47,284 nucleotides of DNA from Cyclobacteriaceae bacterium (GTDB lineage Bacteria; Bacteroidota; Bacteroidia; Cytophagales; Cyclobacteriaceae): positions 1 to 47,284 of the forward strand of contig JANWWN010000002.1 in assembly GCA_025055435.1 (NCBI GenBank), given 5' to 3'. The notes under the pieces are model-generated. The model ran no database searches. It was given only the letters and a program-made list of their open reading frames with translations, and was not told the DNA's origin. This document shows, piece by piece, positions 26,534 to 35,218 of this stretch. The position numbers and the translations under genes are program-made. Every line of letters starts with the position of its first letter. The first letter of the stretch is position 1.

Positions 26534-27424
26534 TCACGCTTTTGGATGAGCCTGGTCATAGGCTTTCTTCAGCTTTTCAATGGAGTTGTGTGTGTACACC
26601 TGGGTGGCAGCAAGACTGCTGTGCCCTAATAAGTCTTTAACCGCATTAATTTCGGCTCCGTTGTTTAGGAGATGCGTGGCATAGGTGTGCCGCAAAACAT
26701 GTGGACTGCGCTTATGCGCTGTGGTACTCTGGTCCAGATAGTAACGAACGATGCGATAAATCAGCATCGGGTAACATGGTTCGCCCGTTTCGGTTACCAA
26801 TAACAAACCGTGCCCGTGCACATCCATGGTTTTGTTGCGTTCAGCTAAATATGCCCGTATTACTGTAACCAGTGATTTGGGAAAAGGTATTACACGTTCC
26901 TTATTCCTCTTACCAAGAACTTTAACTGTGCAGCCGTGCAGGTCAACATCCGATTCTTTAACGGTAATCAGTTCTGACAAACGTATGCCGGTGGCGTAAA
27001 GCATTTCCATTACAAGGCGATCGCGTAAACCGGAAAAATCATTAGTAAATATTGTGTTGTCGAGCAGTTCCTTCATCTCATTTTCGCGCACAAAAGCCGG
27101 CAATCGTTTGGCCGTTTTTAGTATCCTGATTTTCTGCATCGGGTTTTTAGCGATGACTTGTTCACGCAATAAAAATTTATAGAAGGTTCGCAGTGTGGCA
27201 ATTTTCCGGTTGATGGAAGCAGGCTGAAGTCCGCTTTCCATCAGATGAATAATCCATGCACGGATGGAACCATAATCGGCTAAGGCCGGACTTTCCTGGC
27301 CAAAGGTTTCGGCTAAAAAAGTTTGTAGCTGCTGTAAATCGTTTTGATAGGAAGTGAGGGTATGACGACTCACCCGTTTTTCATACTGCAAATAGCGGAA
27401 AAAAGACTCCGTCGCGTCAAGCAT
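26534..27424 (-). CDS. xerC: Tyrosine recombinase XerC/XerD
   Basis: A 296-residue site-specific recombinase resolving chromosome dimers at dif. The N-terminal SAM-like DNA-binding domain spans about 3-88. The catalytic set is complete: R148, K172, H242, R245, H268 and the nucleophile Y277. The location between rpsU and hpf is the conserved chromosomal Xer context in Bacteroidota, so it is not a phage or transposon integrase. XerC versus XerD cannot be decided by eye. Confidence 0.95.
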   Translation of the reverse strand: MLDATESFFRYLQYEKRVSRHTLTSYQNDLQQLQTFLAETFGQESPALADYGSIRAWIIHLMESGLQPASINRKIATLRTFYKFLLREQVIAKNPMQKIRILKTAKRLPAFVRENEMKELLDNTIFTNDFSGLRDRLVMEMLYATGIRLSELITVKESDVDLHGCTVKVLGKRNKERVIPFPKSLVTVIRAYLAERNKTMDVHGHGLLLVTETGEPCYPMLIYRIVRYYLDQSTTAHKRSPHVLRHTYATHLLNNGAEINAVKDLLGHSSLAATQVYTHNSIEKLKKAYDQAHPKA

Positions 27425-27445
27425 ACCACAGCCAGTAAACGAAGG

Positions 27446-27476
27446 TAAAAAAAATCCCCTCCGGAGGGGAGGGGAT
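27446..27476 (-). terminator. rpsU terminator
   Basis: On the minus strand, ATCCCCTCC, a loop CCTCC and GGAGGGGAT form a 9-base stem followed by a run of seven T's. It lies between rpsU and xerC, so xerC needs another promoter or read-through. Confidence 0.85.
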
Positions 27477-27504
27477 GTGAAATTATTCTCAGTCGGTTTC
27501 TTTC

Positions 27505-27699
27505 TCAGGCATTTTGCTGGGCCTTCAGACGCTCACGGTATGCGGCACGTATAATTTCGTTACGCCTTCTTACCGAAGGTTTCTCATAGGCGGTACGTGC
27601 ACGGAGTTCCCGAAGGATACCGGTTTTTTCAAATTTCTTTTTAAACCGTTTGAGCGCCTTATCAATCGATTCGTTCTCCTTTATCTGTACAACAATCAT
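27505..27699 (-). CDS. rpsU: 30S ribosomal protein S21
   Basis: A 64-residue protein starting at ATG 27699 ([21 protein letters not shown]), with [26 protein letters not shown], typical of bS21. The longer open frame extending to 27891 is inside the acyl-CoA dehydrogenase gene and not used. It binds the 3' end region of 16S rRNA and influences initiation. It has its own candidate promoter and terminator, so it is probably a single-gene unit. Confidence 0.97.
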   Translation of the reverse strand: MIVVQIKENESIDKALKRFKKKFEKTGILRELRARTAYEKPSVRRRNEIIRAAYRERLKAQQNA

Positions 27700-27718
27700 G
27701 GTTTTAATTTTCGGGCTG

Positions 27719-27750
27719 CAAATATGCAAAACCGCTTCCGATTCCACAAA
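27719..27750 (-). promoter_or_regulatory. Candidate rpsU promoter
   Basis: On the minus strand TTTG (27750-27747), a 20-base spacer and CATATTTG (27726-27719; one mismatch), 19 bases before the ATG at 27699. The -33 box begins just after the acyl-CoA dehydrogenase stop. Confidence 0.55.
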
Positions 27751-27751
27751 T

Positions 27752-28918
27752 TTAACGCAACAACGTTCGGCTGATAACCAGCTTCTGGATTTCGGATGTT
27801 CCTTCGCCAATGGTACACAGCTTGGCATCGCGGTAATACTTTTCAGCCGGAAAGTCTTTGGTATAACCGTATCCGCCAAAAATCTGAACACATTCGTTGG
27901 CTGCTTCTACGGCTACTTCCGAGGCATACAACTTGGCCATGGCCGATTCGCGCGTTACCGGCATTTTGCGGTTTTTCAGGTCGGCTGCTCGATAAGTGAG
28001 GAGGCGGGCCGCCTCAATCTTGGTGGCCATATCGGCCAACTTGAAAGAAATTCCCTGAAACGAGGAAATCGGTTTATTAAACTGATGCCGTTCTTTACTG
28101 TATTTCAGGGCTGCCTCGAATGCGCCTTGTGCTATTCCAAGACTTAGTGCGGCAATGGAAATGCGGCCACCATCCAGAATCTTCAGTGCCTGGATAAAAC
28201 CCTCGCCTTCTTTGCCCAGCACTTGCGATTTATGAACGCGGCAATCGGTGAAAATGAGTTCCGCTGTTTCCGAGGCCCGCATGCCCAGTTTATTTTCCTT
28301 TTTACCTGAAGTAAACCCAGGTGTTCCTTTTTCTATGATAAAGGCCGTCATGCCATGCGAATCGCCCACTTCGCCGGTTCGTACAATAACCACCGCTACC
28401 TGTCCGGATTTACCGTGGGTAATAAAATTCTTCGTGCCATTGATGATGTAGTAATCCCCGTCTTTTACCGCTACGGTTCGCATATTCCCGGCATCCGATC
28501 CGGTGTTGGGCTCGGTTAATCCCCAGGCGCCAATCCATTCTCCGGTGGCCAGTTTCGGCAGGTATCTTTGCTTTTGCTCTTCATTTCCAAATTCAAGGAT
28601 ATGGTTTGTGCACAACGAATTGTGGGCAGCCATGGATAAACCAATGGCTCCATCCACTTTGGCCAATTCCTCAATAGCTGCAACGTATTCAAAATATCCG
28701 AAGCCTGCCCCGCCGTATTCCTGAGGAACGAGTACCCCCATTAGACCCAGCTCACCCATTTTTCTGAAGAGGTCTATCGGAAACTCCTGCTTTTCATCCC
28801 ACTCCATAACATGAGGCCTGATGTGCCGGTCGCAAAAATCGCGCACCATGGATACCACCATGTTTTGGGTTTCACTACTTGTAAATGAAATGCCCGTCTT
28901 TTCTTCCACATTCACCAT
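27752..28918 (-). CDS. Acyl-CoA dehydrogenase
   Basis: A 388-residue FAD enzyme of beta-oxidation or branched-chain amino-acid breakdown. [19 protein letters not shown] and FITHGKSG are FAD-binding blocks, [55 protein letters not shown] close the fold. The catalytic base is most probably E372 in IGEGTSE, as in short-chain and butyryl-CoA dehydrogenases. Length fits that group. It diverges from ugd. Chain-length specificity is not determined. Confidence 0.95.
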   Translation of the reverse strand: MVNVEEKTGISFTSSETQNMVVSMVRDFCDRHIRPHVMEWDEKQEFPIDLFRKMGELGLMGVLVPQEYGGAGFGYFEYVAAIEELAKVDGAIGLSMAAHNSLCTNHILEFGNEEQKQRYLPKLATGEWIGAWGLTEPNTGSDAGNMRTVAVKDGDYYIINGTKNFITHGKSGQVAVVIVRTGEVGDSHGMTAFIIEKGTPGFTSGKKENKLGMRASETAELIFTDCRVHKSQVLGKEGEGFIQALKILDGGRISIAALSLGIAQGAFEAALKYSKERHQFNKPISSFQGISFKLADMATKIEAARLLTYRAADLKNRKMPVTRESAMAKLYASEVAVEAANECVQIFGGYGYTKDFPAEKYYRDAKLCTIGEGTSEIQKLVISRTLLR

Positions 28919-28982
28919 AAGGACATGATTTGGATTGCGAATTTAACAAACACAAACGAATGTTAGTTTGCGAAGGTTTCGG

Positions 28983-29016
28983 TTTGAAATTAGGATAGTT
29001 GAAATGGCTATTTTTG
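28983..29016 (+). promoter_or_regulatory. Candidate promoter of the ugd-rfbB-rfbA unit
   Basis: TTTG (28983-28986), a 22-base spacer and TATTTTTG (29009-29016), a perfect TAnnTTTG box, 18 bases before the ugd ATG. Confidence 0.55.
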
Positions 29017-29034
29017 CCGCTCATTTAAGCCTTC

Positions 29035-30351
29035 ATGAAAATAGCTGTAGTTGGAACAGGCTACGTAGGCCTGGTTACGGGCGCCTGCCTTGCAGAAAGC
29101 GGAAACACGGTAACCTGCATTGACATCGACCGCGAAAAGATTGAAAAGCTCAGGCAGGGAATCATGCCCATATTTGAGCGCGGCTTGTTGGAAATTGTTC
29201 GAAGCAATGTTGCGCATAATCGCCTTTCCTTTACTACCAGTCTTGCAGAAGGCATTAAGGAGGCCCTTATCATACTATTGGCCTTGCCTACTCCTCCAGG
29301 CGAAGATGGATCCGCCGATTTGCAGTATGTACTGAAAGTTGCCGATGATATCGGACCGCTGTTAAAACAATACACCGTTATTGTTAACAAAAGCACGGTT
29401 CCGGTAGGGACAGCCGAGCTGGTGAGGGCACGCATTGCCGCCAAAGCCCGTGTGGAATTTGATGTGGTTTCCAATCCTGAATTTTTGCGCGAAGGACTGG
29501 CCGTTGAAGATTTTTTAAAACCCGAACGGGTTGTTGTTGGAACGCGTTCGGAAAGGGCCCGTAAAATTATGGCTCAGCTCTATGCCCCGTTTACACGTCA
29601 GGGCAACCCGATATTATTTATGGATGAACGCTCATCCGAATTAACTAAGTATGCCGCCAACGCCTTCCTTGCAACAAAAATCACGTTCATGAATGAAATT
29701 GCAACTCTTTGCGAAAAGCTTGGCGCGAACGTGGACCATGTACGTCTGGGAATGGGAACAGACAGCCGAATCGGCAAGCGGTTCTTGTTTGCCGGAATCG
29801 GATATGGCGGGAGTTGCTTCCCAAAAGATGTACAAGCGCTGGCCCATACCGCAAGGCAGGCAGGATATACGTTTCGCATCCTCGAAGCCGTGGAAGCTGT
29901 TAATCAGCGCCAACGCCTTGAAATCGCCCGAAGGTTGATTGATTTTTTTGGCGGTTCAGTGCTCGGAAAAAAAATCGCCCTATGGGGGCTGGCGTTCAAG
30001 CCGCATACCGATGATATCCGCGAAGCACCGGCTCTTTATAATATTAATCTGTTGTTGGAAAAAGGAGCCATCCTGACGGTACACGATCCGGAAGCCATGG
30101 AAAACGTAAAAAAATTATATGGCAATCGCATAAATTATACGGATGACCCATACGAAGCCCTTAATGGAGCCGAAGCCCTGCTCATTGCAACCGAATGGCC
30201 TGTTTATCGCAACCCCGATTTTTCCGAGATGGCATCGCGCATGAAAAACAAGCTCATTTTTGATGGAAGAAATCTCTTCGAATTGGACCAGATTCGTGAA
30301 CTTGGGTTCACTTATTTTAGTATTGGCCGGGAAACCGTATTACCTAAATGA
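29035..30351 (+). CDS. ugd: UDP-glucose 6-dehydrogenase
   Basis: Oxidises UDP-glucose to UDP-glucuronate for surface polysaccharides. A 438-residue cytoplasmic enzyme: NAD-binding GTGYVG at 7-12, substrate domain with FLATKITFMNEIATLCEKLGANV, and the catalytic cysteine in GYGGSCFPKD (C261). WGLAFKPHTDDIREAPA is also diagnostic. Its stop overlaps the rfbB start (ATGA), so the two are translationally coupled. Confidence 0.97.
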   Translation: MKIAVVGTGYVGLVTGACLAESGNTVTCIDIDREKIEKLRQGIMPIFERGLLEIVRSNVAHNRLSFTTSLAEGIKEALIILLALPTPPGEDGSADLQYVLKVADDIGPLLKQYTVIVNKSTVPVGTAELVRARIAAKARVEFDVVSNPEFLREGLAVEDFLKPERVVVGTRSERARKIMAQLYAPFTRQGNPILFMDERSSELTKYAANAFLATKITFMNEIATLCEKLGANVDHVRLGMGTDSRIGKRFLFAGIGYGGSCFPKDVQALAHTARQAGYTFRILEAVEAVNQRQRLEIARRLIDFFGGSVLGKKIALWGLAFKPHTDDIREAPALYNINLLLEKGAILTVHDPEAMENVKKLYGNRINYTDDPYEALNGAEALLIATEWPVYRNPDFSEMASRMKNKLIFDGRNLFELDQIRELGFTYFSIGRETVLPK

Positions 30352-31400
30352 AACGAACCATTTTAATTACCGGCGGGGCCGGGTTTATCGGGTCGCATGT
30401 TGTGCGGCTTTTCGTAAAAAAATACCCGGATTATCTGATTCTTAACCTGGATAAACTTACCTATGCCGGTAACCTGGAAAACCTGCGCGATATTGAGGAC
30501 CGGAAAAATTACCGATTCATCAAAGGGGATATCCTGGATACCGAATTACTCCTTCGGATTTTTTCGGAATACCAGGTAAGCGGAGTGATTCACCTTGCTG
30601 CCGAATCGCATGTTGACCGCTCCCTGCACAACCCCGATGAATTTGCCGTAACCAACATCATCGGCACCATACGCCTGTTGAAAGCAGCGCTCACAGCGTG
30701 GCACAACAACTTCGAAGGCAAACTGTTCTATCACATTTCTACCGATGAAGTGTACGGTTCAGCTGAGGAGGGTTTCTTCACGGAAGAAACCCCGCTGGAT
30801 CCGCGATCGCCTTATTCGGCTTCAAAAGCCAGCAGCGACCATTTTGTTCGTGCATTCAACAACAGCTATCATATGCCCACCGTTATCAGCCGTTGTTCGA
30901 ACAATTACGGGCCTTATCAGTTTCCCGAGAAACTTATTCCGTTAGTTATCAACAACATCATTCACCGAAAGCCACTACCTGTTTACGGCAAAGGCGAAAA
31001 CATTCGCGACTGGCTGCATGTGGAAGACCATGCCAAAGCAATTGATGCAGTATTCCACAAAGCAAAGCCGGGGTCGGTCTATAACATTGGTGGTAACAAC
31101 GAACTCAAAAACATCGACCTGGTAAAAATGCTGTGCCGTATCATGGACAAAAAGCTCAGCCGGCCGGAAGGCGAATCGGCTAAGCTTATAACTTTTGTAA
31201 AAGACCGCCCCGGTCACGACCTCCGTTATGCCATCAACCCTTCCAAAATCATCAGCGAAACCGGATGGCGTCCGGAAATTGAATTCAGCCAGGGACTGGA
31301 AAGCACCGTTGACTGGTATTTAACCCATGCCGAATGGCTGGCCCACGTTACTTCGGGCGAATACCTGAAGTATTATGAGAAAATGTATGCAAATCGTTGA
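30348..31400 (+). CDS. rfbB: dTDP-glucose 4,6-dehydratase
   Basis: Converts dTDP-glucose to dTDP-4-keto-6-deoxyglucose. A 350-residue extended SDR with TGGAGFIGSH (8-17), the STDEVYGS block and YSASK with Y156 and K160. NNYGPYQFPEKLIPL and RDWLHVEDHAKAID are family blocks. It sits between ugd and rfbA. The later rhamnose genes rfbC and rfbD are absent from the window, so the product may feed another 6-deoxy sugar or the genes may be elsewhere. Confidence 0.97.
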   Translation: MKRTILITGGAGFIGSHVVRLFVKKYPDYLILNLDKLTYAGNLENLRDIEDRKNYRFIKGDILDTELLLRIFSEYQVSGVIHLAAESHVDRSLHNPDEFAVTNIIGTIRLLKAALTAWHNNFEGKLFYHISTDEVYGSAEEGFFTEETPLDPRSPYSASKASSDHFVRAFNNSYHMPTVISRCSNNYGPYQFPEKLIPLVINNIIHRKPLPVYGKGENIRDWLHVEDHAKAIDAVFHKAKPGSVYNIGGNNELKNIDLVKMLCRIMDKKLSRPEGESAKLITFVKDRPGHDLRYAINPSKIISETGWRPEIEFSQGLESTVDWYLTHAEWLAHVTSGEYLKYYEKMYANR

Positions 31401-31413
31401 TTAGCAATATTTT

Positions 31414-32280
31414 ATGAAGGGAATTATTCTGGCAGGCGGCTCCGGAACGCGACTCTATCCGCTAACCCGGGTTATCAGTAAACAGCTCATGCCTCTGTAT
31501 GATAAACCCATGATTTACTACCCCCTGTCTGTGCTGATGATGGCCGGTATTCGCGAGATACTCATTATCTCAACCCCGCAGGACTTACCGCTTTTTCAGA
31601 AACTGCTGGGCGATGGCACCCAGTTGGGTTGTGTTTTCAGCTATGCCGAACAACCACGTCCCGAAGGACTTGCCCAGGCTTTCATTATCGGAGAAAATTT
31701 TATCGGTAAAGAAAAGGTGGCGCTTATACTGGGTGATAACGTGTTTTACGGAGCCGGATTGGCTAAAACCCTGCAAAGCTGCACCAATCCTGATGGCGGA
31801 ATTGTTTTTGCCTACCATGTAAATGACCCTGAACGCTATGGTGTCGTGGAATTTGATGAGAAGATGAAAGCGCTCTCTATCGAAGAAAAGCCCAGGCAGC
31901 CTAAGTCGAATTATGCGGTTCCCGGATTATACTTCTACGATAACGAGGTTATTGACATAGCCAAATCCATTAAGCCAAGTGCACGCGGTGAACTGGAGAT
32001 TACCGATGTAAACAACACCTATCTGAAAAAAGGTAAACTGTCTGTTCAGCTGATGAATCGCGGAACGGCCTGGCTGGATACCGGAACATTCGATTCGCTC
32101 ATGCAGGCCTCCACATTTATTCAGGTAATCGAACAGCGACAGGGCTTGAAAATCGGATGCATTGAAGAGGTGGCGTACCGAATGGGATATATTAATCGTG
32201 AGCAGTTGCTGCAATTGGCCGAACCGCTGGAAAAGAGCGGATACGGTAAATACCTGCAAAGCCTGCTTGCTTATTCATAG
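31414..32280 (+). CDS. rfbA: Glucose-1-phosphate thymidylyltransferase
   Basis: Makes dTDP-glucose from glucose 1-phosphate and dTTP, the substrate of the neighbouring RfbB. A 288-residue nucleotidyltransferase: [13 protein letters not shown] near the N-terminus, [29 protein letters not shown] and [22 protein letters not shown]. Length is normal. It follows rfbB after 13 bases and its end overlaps the convergent M28 gene by 10 bases. Confidence 0.97.
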   Translation: MKGIILAGGSGTRLYPLTRVISKQLMPLYDKPMIYYPLSVLMMAGIREILIISTPQDLPLFQKLLGDGTQLGCVFSYAEQPRPEGLAQAFIIGENFIGKEKVALILGDNVFYGAGLAKTLQSCTNPDGGIVFAYHVNDPERYGVVEFDEKMKALSIEEKPRQPKSNYAVPGLYFYDNEVIDIAKSIKPSARGELEITDVNNTYLKKGKLSVQLMNRGTAWLDTGTFDSLMQASTFIQVIEQRQGLKIGCIEEVAYRMGYINREQLLQLAEPLEKSGYGKYLQSLLAYS

Positions 32281-33290
32281 TACAGAACTGTAAGCACCGT
32301 TGTACCGACTGCATGCAGTTTTTCCCTGCTGATTATGGAAAGGTTATCGCTGCGCGTGTGGTGAAAACTTCCAAATGAACCATCTTGCGGGTCGTAGCTA
32401 ATGATGTTGATCATTGGAATTTTGGCCAATTCATTTACAAATACATGGTCATCGGTTATGGCACCATCGGTTTTGTTCACAAAAATGTGGCTGAATCCTA
32501 ACCGTGCAGCAGTTGCCCACACCTTATTTGTAATAGCTGGCGCATATTCCATGGAATAACCTTCCTTCAGGAAAACCGACTGTTCACCGCCCACCATATC
32601 CAGCAAAATGCCATAGTATGCGCTGTATCCGGGTTTATGTTTATTTCTTGCCCAGTGCTGTGAACCCAGACACCACCACGATAGCAGGTTTTTCGGTAGC
32701 GGAAAATCTTTGCCCGGACCGTATAATCTTTCAGCCGTTTGCTGGTCGAACCCCCAATCCTCTCCGTCAAACAAAATAATATCCACACCCACGTTTGGCG
32801 GGGCCGGACCTGCCGCCAGATTGCGCGCAATTTCCAGTAACACGCCAACACCGCTGCCTCCATCGTTCGCCCCGTCAAAATATGCACGTGGCTTTTCGGA
32901 GTCCTTATCGGCAAAAGGACGGGTATCCCAATGTGCGGCCAGTAAAATTCTTTTTGGTCTTTCCGGATAAAAAGAAGCCACAATATTTTTTAAATGAAGC
33001 CGCTGGTTATCATAGGTGGTAGCGTTAAACGACTGAACCGCAACCTCGGCTCCAAACCTTTTAAATTGTTTCTCGAAATATTCGGCCGCCTTGCGATGCG
33101 CCTCAGTGTTCGGAACCCGCGGTCCAAAAGAAACCTGCTTTTCGATAAAAAAATATGCCGAATCGGCATTAAAGACAGGCATGGCCACTGGTTCCGGTGG
33201 CCTTTCTTTGAGTAATTCCTCCTTCTTTTTCCGGTCGGAGCAGGAAAAAATCAGAATCGCGGTAATAACAAAGATGAATCGAATATACAT
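32271..33290 (-). CDS. M28 peptidase-like lipoprotein (glutaminyl-cyclase-like)
   Basis: A 339-residue exported protein. A lipobox (LIFSC, Cys17) marks a lipoprotein; the residues after Cys are basic (SDRKKKEE), so surface export signals are not evident and a periplasm-facing anchor is likely. The M28 fold is complete, with zinc ligands in [26 protein letters not shown] and HHTRSDN. The [12 protein letters not shown] loop resembles Bacteroidota proteins annotated glutaminyl-peptide cyclotransferase. Aminopeptidase activity remains possible. Confidence 0.85.
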   Translation of the reverse strand: MYIRFIFVITAILIFSCSDRKKKEELLKERPPEPVAMPVFNADSAYFFIEKQVSFGPRVPNTEAHRKAAEYFEKQFKRFGAEVAVQSFNATTYDNQRLHLKNIVASFYPERPKRILLAAHWDTRPFADKDSEKPRAYFDGANDGGSGVGVLLEIARNLAAGPAPPNVGVDIILFDGEDWGFDQQTAERLYGPGKDFPLPKNLLSWWCLGSQHWARNKHKPGYSAYYGILLDMVGGEQSVFLKEGYSMEYAPAITNKVWATAARLGFSHIFVNKTDGAITDDHVFVNELAKIPMINIISYDPQDGSFGSFHHTRSDNLSIISREKLHAVGTTVLTVLYYE

Positions 33291-33346
33291 GGAGGTAGCT
33301 TAAAAGCTGAAAATTACACAGAAGTTGCGGCCTTCCGGCAAGCCCG

Positions 33347-33377
33347 TTGCAGGACTGATAAAAATCCGCTACTTTTG
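33347..33377 (+). promoter_or_regulatory. Promoter of the rimP-nusA-infB operon
   Basis: TTG (33347-33349), a 20-base spacer and TACTTTTG (33370-33377), a perfect TAnnTTTG box. Transcription would start near 33384, leaving a leader of about 52 bases that contains the hairpin at 33399-33424. Confidence 0.7.
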
Positions 33378-33398
33378 CAACGATTTGTAAAGATTCCG

Positions 33399-33424
33399 AA
33401 AGGGGACGGTTAGTCCCCTTTTTG
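33399..33424 (+). terminator. Terminator-like hairpin in the rimP leader
   Basis: AAAGGGGAC (33399-33407), loop GGTTA, GTCCCCTTT (33413-33421), then more T's: a 9-base perfect stem and a T-run placed between the operon promoter and the rimP ATG at 33436. It looks like an attenuator or regulated terminator rather than the end of an upstream gene, because the only gene to its left runs the other way. Confidence 0.7.
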
Positions 33425-33435
33425 TTTTATTCGTT

Positions 33436-33891
33436 ATGGATGTAGCACAGCGCATACGTCAACTGGCCGAGGAGCAGCTTACCAATCCCGCGCATTTCGT
33501 GGTGGATGTGGTGCTTTCGCTGCGAAGAACGCCAAAGAAAATTACCGTCATTTTAGATGGTGATGACGGTATTAGTGTAGAAGACTGCGCCGAGCTAAAC
33601 CGAACCTTATCGGTTGCCCTGGATAAAGAAGATGTATTTGAAGATTCTTATCTGTTGGAGGTAACATCACCCGGTCTTGACCAGCCTTTGCGTTTGTTGC
33701 GTCAATACCGCAAAAACATCGGGCGAAAGGTACGGGTAAAAGGAACTTCCTTTACTGCCGAAGGGGTCCTGAAAGCAGTTACCGATCAGGGTATTGTGCT
33801 TCAGGCCGTAAAAAGCAAAAAAGAAACGGCCGATCGGGAAATACCCTTCACCGAAATAGAAAAAACTATTGTATTGGTATCATTTAACTAA
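33436..33891 (+). CDS. rimP: Ribosome maturation factor RimP
   Basis: A 151-residue 30S assembly factor. LRRTPKKITVILDGDDGISVEDCAELNRTLSVAL and YLLEVTSPGLDQPLRLLRQYRKNIGRKV are the RimP signature blocks, with an SH3-like C-terminal domain. It is the first gene of the rimP-nusA-infB operon, five bases from nusA, the usual order in bacteria. The leader hairpin suggests control by transcription termination. Confidence 0.96.
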   Translation: MDVAQRIRQLAEEQLTNPAHFVVDVVLSLRRTPKKITVILDGDDGISVEDCAELNRTLSVALDKEDVFEDSYLLEVTSPGLDQPLRLLRQYRKNIGRKVRVKGTSFTAEGVLKAVTDQGIVLQAVKSKKETADREIPFTEIEKTIVLVSFN

Positions 33892-33896
33892 CGGTT

Positions 33897-35150
33897 ATGT
33901 CAACGCTCAGCCACGCAACCCTTATCGAATCGTTTGCCGATTTCGCCAAGCAGAAAAATATCGACCGGCCTACGATGATTCGTATTCTGGAAGACGTTTT
34001 GCGCAACATGATTCGCAAAAAATACGGCACCGACAGCAACTTTGATATTATCATTAACGCCGATAAAGGCGACCTGGAGATCTGGCGCTTCCGCGAGATT
34101 GTGGACGATGACTCGGAAGACATCTGGGACCACGACAAGATTGCTTTATCGGAAGCCCGAAAGATTGAACCTGACTTTGAAGTGGGCGAGCAGGTAGCCG
34201 AGCAAATTTATCTGGAAGACTTCGGCCGGAGAGCCGTAACCATGGCCCGGCAAACCCTGATTCAAAAGGTTAAAGACCTGGAAAAAGACATTCTCTTTCA
34301 GAAATACAAAGACCTGGTGGGCGAAATCATTACAGGCGAAGTTTATCAGGTGCTTAATAAAGAGGTTTTGCTCATCGATGCCGAAGGCAACGAAATCTCC
34401 ATTCCGCGCAGCGAACAGATTCCGAAAGACCGCTACCGCAAAGGCGAAAATGTGCGTGCCATCGTACACAAAGTGGAGATGGTTAACGGCAATCCGAAGA
34501 TTATACTTTCGCGTACATCACCGGTATTTTTGGAACGATTGTTCGAACAGGAAGTACCCGAAGTATATGACGGCCTCATCACCATTAAAAAAGTGGTTCG
34601 CGAGCCAGGCGAGCGCGCCAAGGTAGCCGTTGAATCGTATGACGACCGCATTGACCCGGTTGGCGCATGTGTGGGCATGAAGGGTTCGCGCATTCATGCC
34701 ATTGTACGGGAACTGCAGAACGAAAACATCGATGTAATTAACTATACCGAAAACCTGGAGCTGTATGTGCAGCGCGCATTAAGCCCGGCAAAAATTTCTT
34801 CTTTAAAAATCGATAAAGACAATAAGCGCATAGCTGTTTACCTCAAACCCGACCAGGTGAGCCTGGCCATAGGAAAAGGAGGCCTGAATATCCGGCTGGC
34901 CAGCCGGTTACTGGGCTACGAAATAGATGTGTTCCGCGAAATTGAGGGTGGTCAGGTTGAAGAAGATGTGGATCTGGATGAATTTGCCGATGAAATAGAA
35001 GGCTGGATTATTGACGAACTGAAGCGCATTGGCCTGGATACCGCTAAAAGTGTGTTGAACCTGGGCCGCGAGGAGCTTATTCGCAGAACCGATTTAGAAG
35101 AGGAAACGGTTGACGAGGTACTGAACATTTTGCAAAAGGAATTTGAGTAA
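33897..35150 (+). CDS. nusA: Transcription termination/antitermination factor NusA
   Basis: A 417-residue RNA polymerase-bound factor. The N-terminal polymerase-binding domain covers about 1-130, the S1 domain about 135-200 (GEIITGEVYQVLNKEVLLID...), and two KH domains follow (RAKVAVESYDDRIDPVGACVGMKGSRIHAIVREL and VYLKPDQVSLAIGKGGLNIRLASRLLG). The C-terminal helix-hairpin-helix is short (DTAKSVLNLGREELIRRTDLEEETVDEVL). NusA of other bacteria can act on its own operon, so control through the leader hairpin is plausible. Confidence 0.97.
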   Translation: MSTLSHATLIESFADFAKQKNIDRPTMIRILEDVLRNMIRKKYGTDSNFDIIINADKGDLEIWRFREIVDDDSEDIWDHDKIALSEARKIEPDFEVGEQVAEQIYLEDFGRRAVTMARQTLIQKVKDLEKDILFQKYKDLVGEIITGEVYQVLNKEVLLIDAEGNEISIPRSEQIPKDRYRKGENVRAIVHKVEMVNGNPKIILSRTSPVFLERLFEQEVPEVYDGLITIKKVVREPGERAKVAVESYDDRIDPVGACVGMKGSRIHAIVRELQNENIDVINYTENLELYVQRALSPAKISSLKIDKDNKRIAVYLKPDQVSLAIGKGGLNIRLASRLLGYEIDVFREIEGGQVEEDVDLDEFADEIEGWIIDELKRIGLDTAKSVLNLGREELIRRTDLEEETVDEVLNILQKEFE

Positions 35151-35159
35151 CGGTAAAAT

Positions 35160-35188
35160 AACCCGGAGATAAACCGGGTTCATTTTTT
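35160..35188 (+). terminator. Terminator-like hairpin between nusA and infB
   Basis: AACCCGG (35160-35166), a 7-base loop and CCGGGTT (35174-35180), followed by CATTTTTT. It lies in the 68-base gap inside the operon, 30 bases before the infB ATG, so it may cut or attenuate infB transcription. Confidence 0.5.
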
Positions 35189-35218
35189 AATCGCATAAAA
35201 AAGGAACAATTTTGGGGC

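Noticed and set aside
26534-27424. Tyrosine recombinase as a prophage or integron integrase
   Set aside because: It sits between rpsU and hpf, the conserved chromosomal Xer context, and no attachment-like repeats, tRNA gene or phage genes surround it.
27700-27891. Longer S21 frame to 27891
   Set aside because: The extra 64 residues lie inside the acyl-CoA dehydrogenase gene; the S21 protein begins at MIVVQ.
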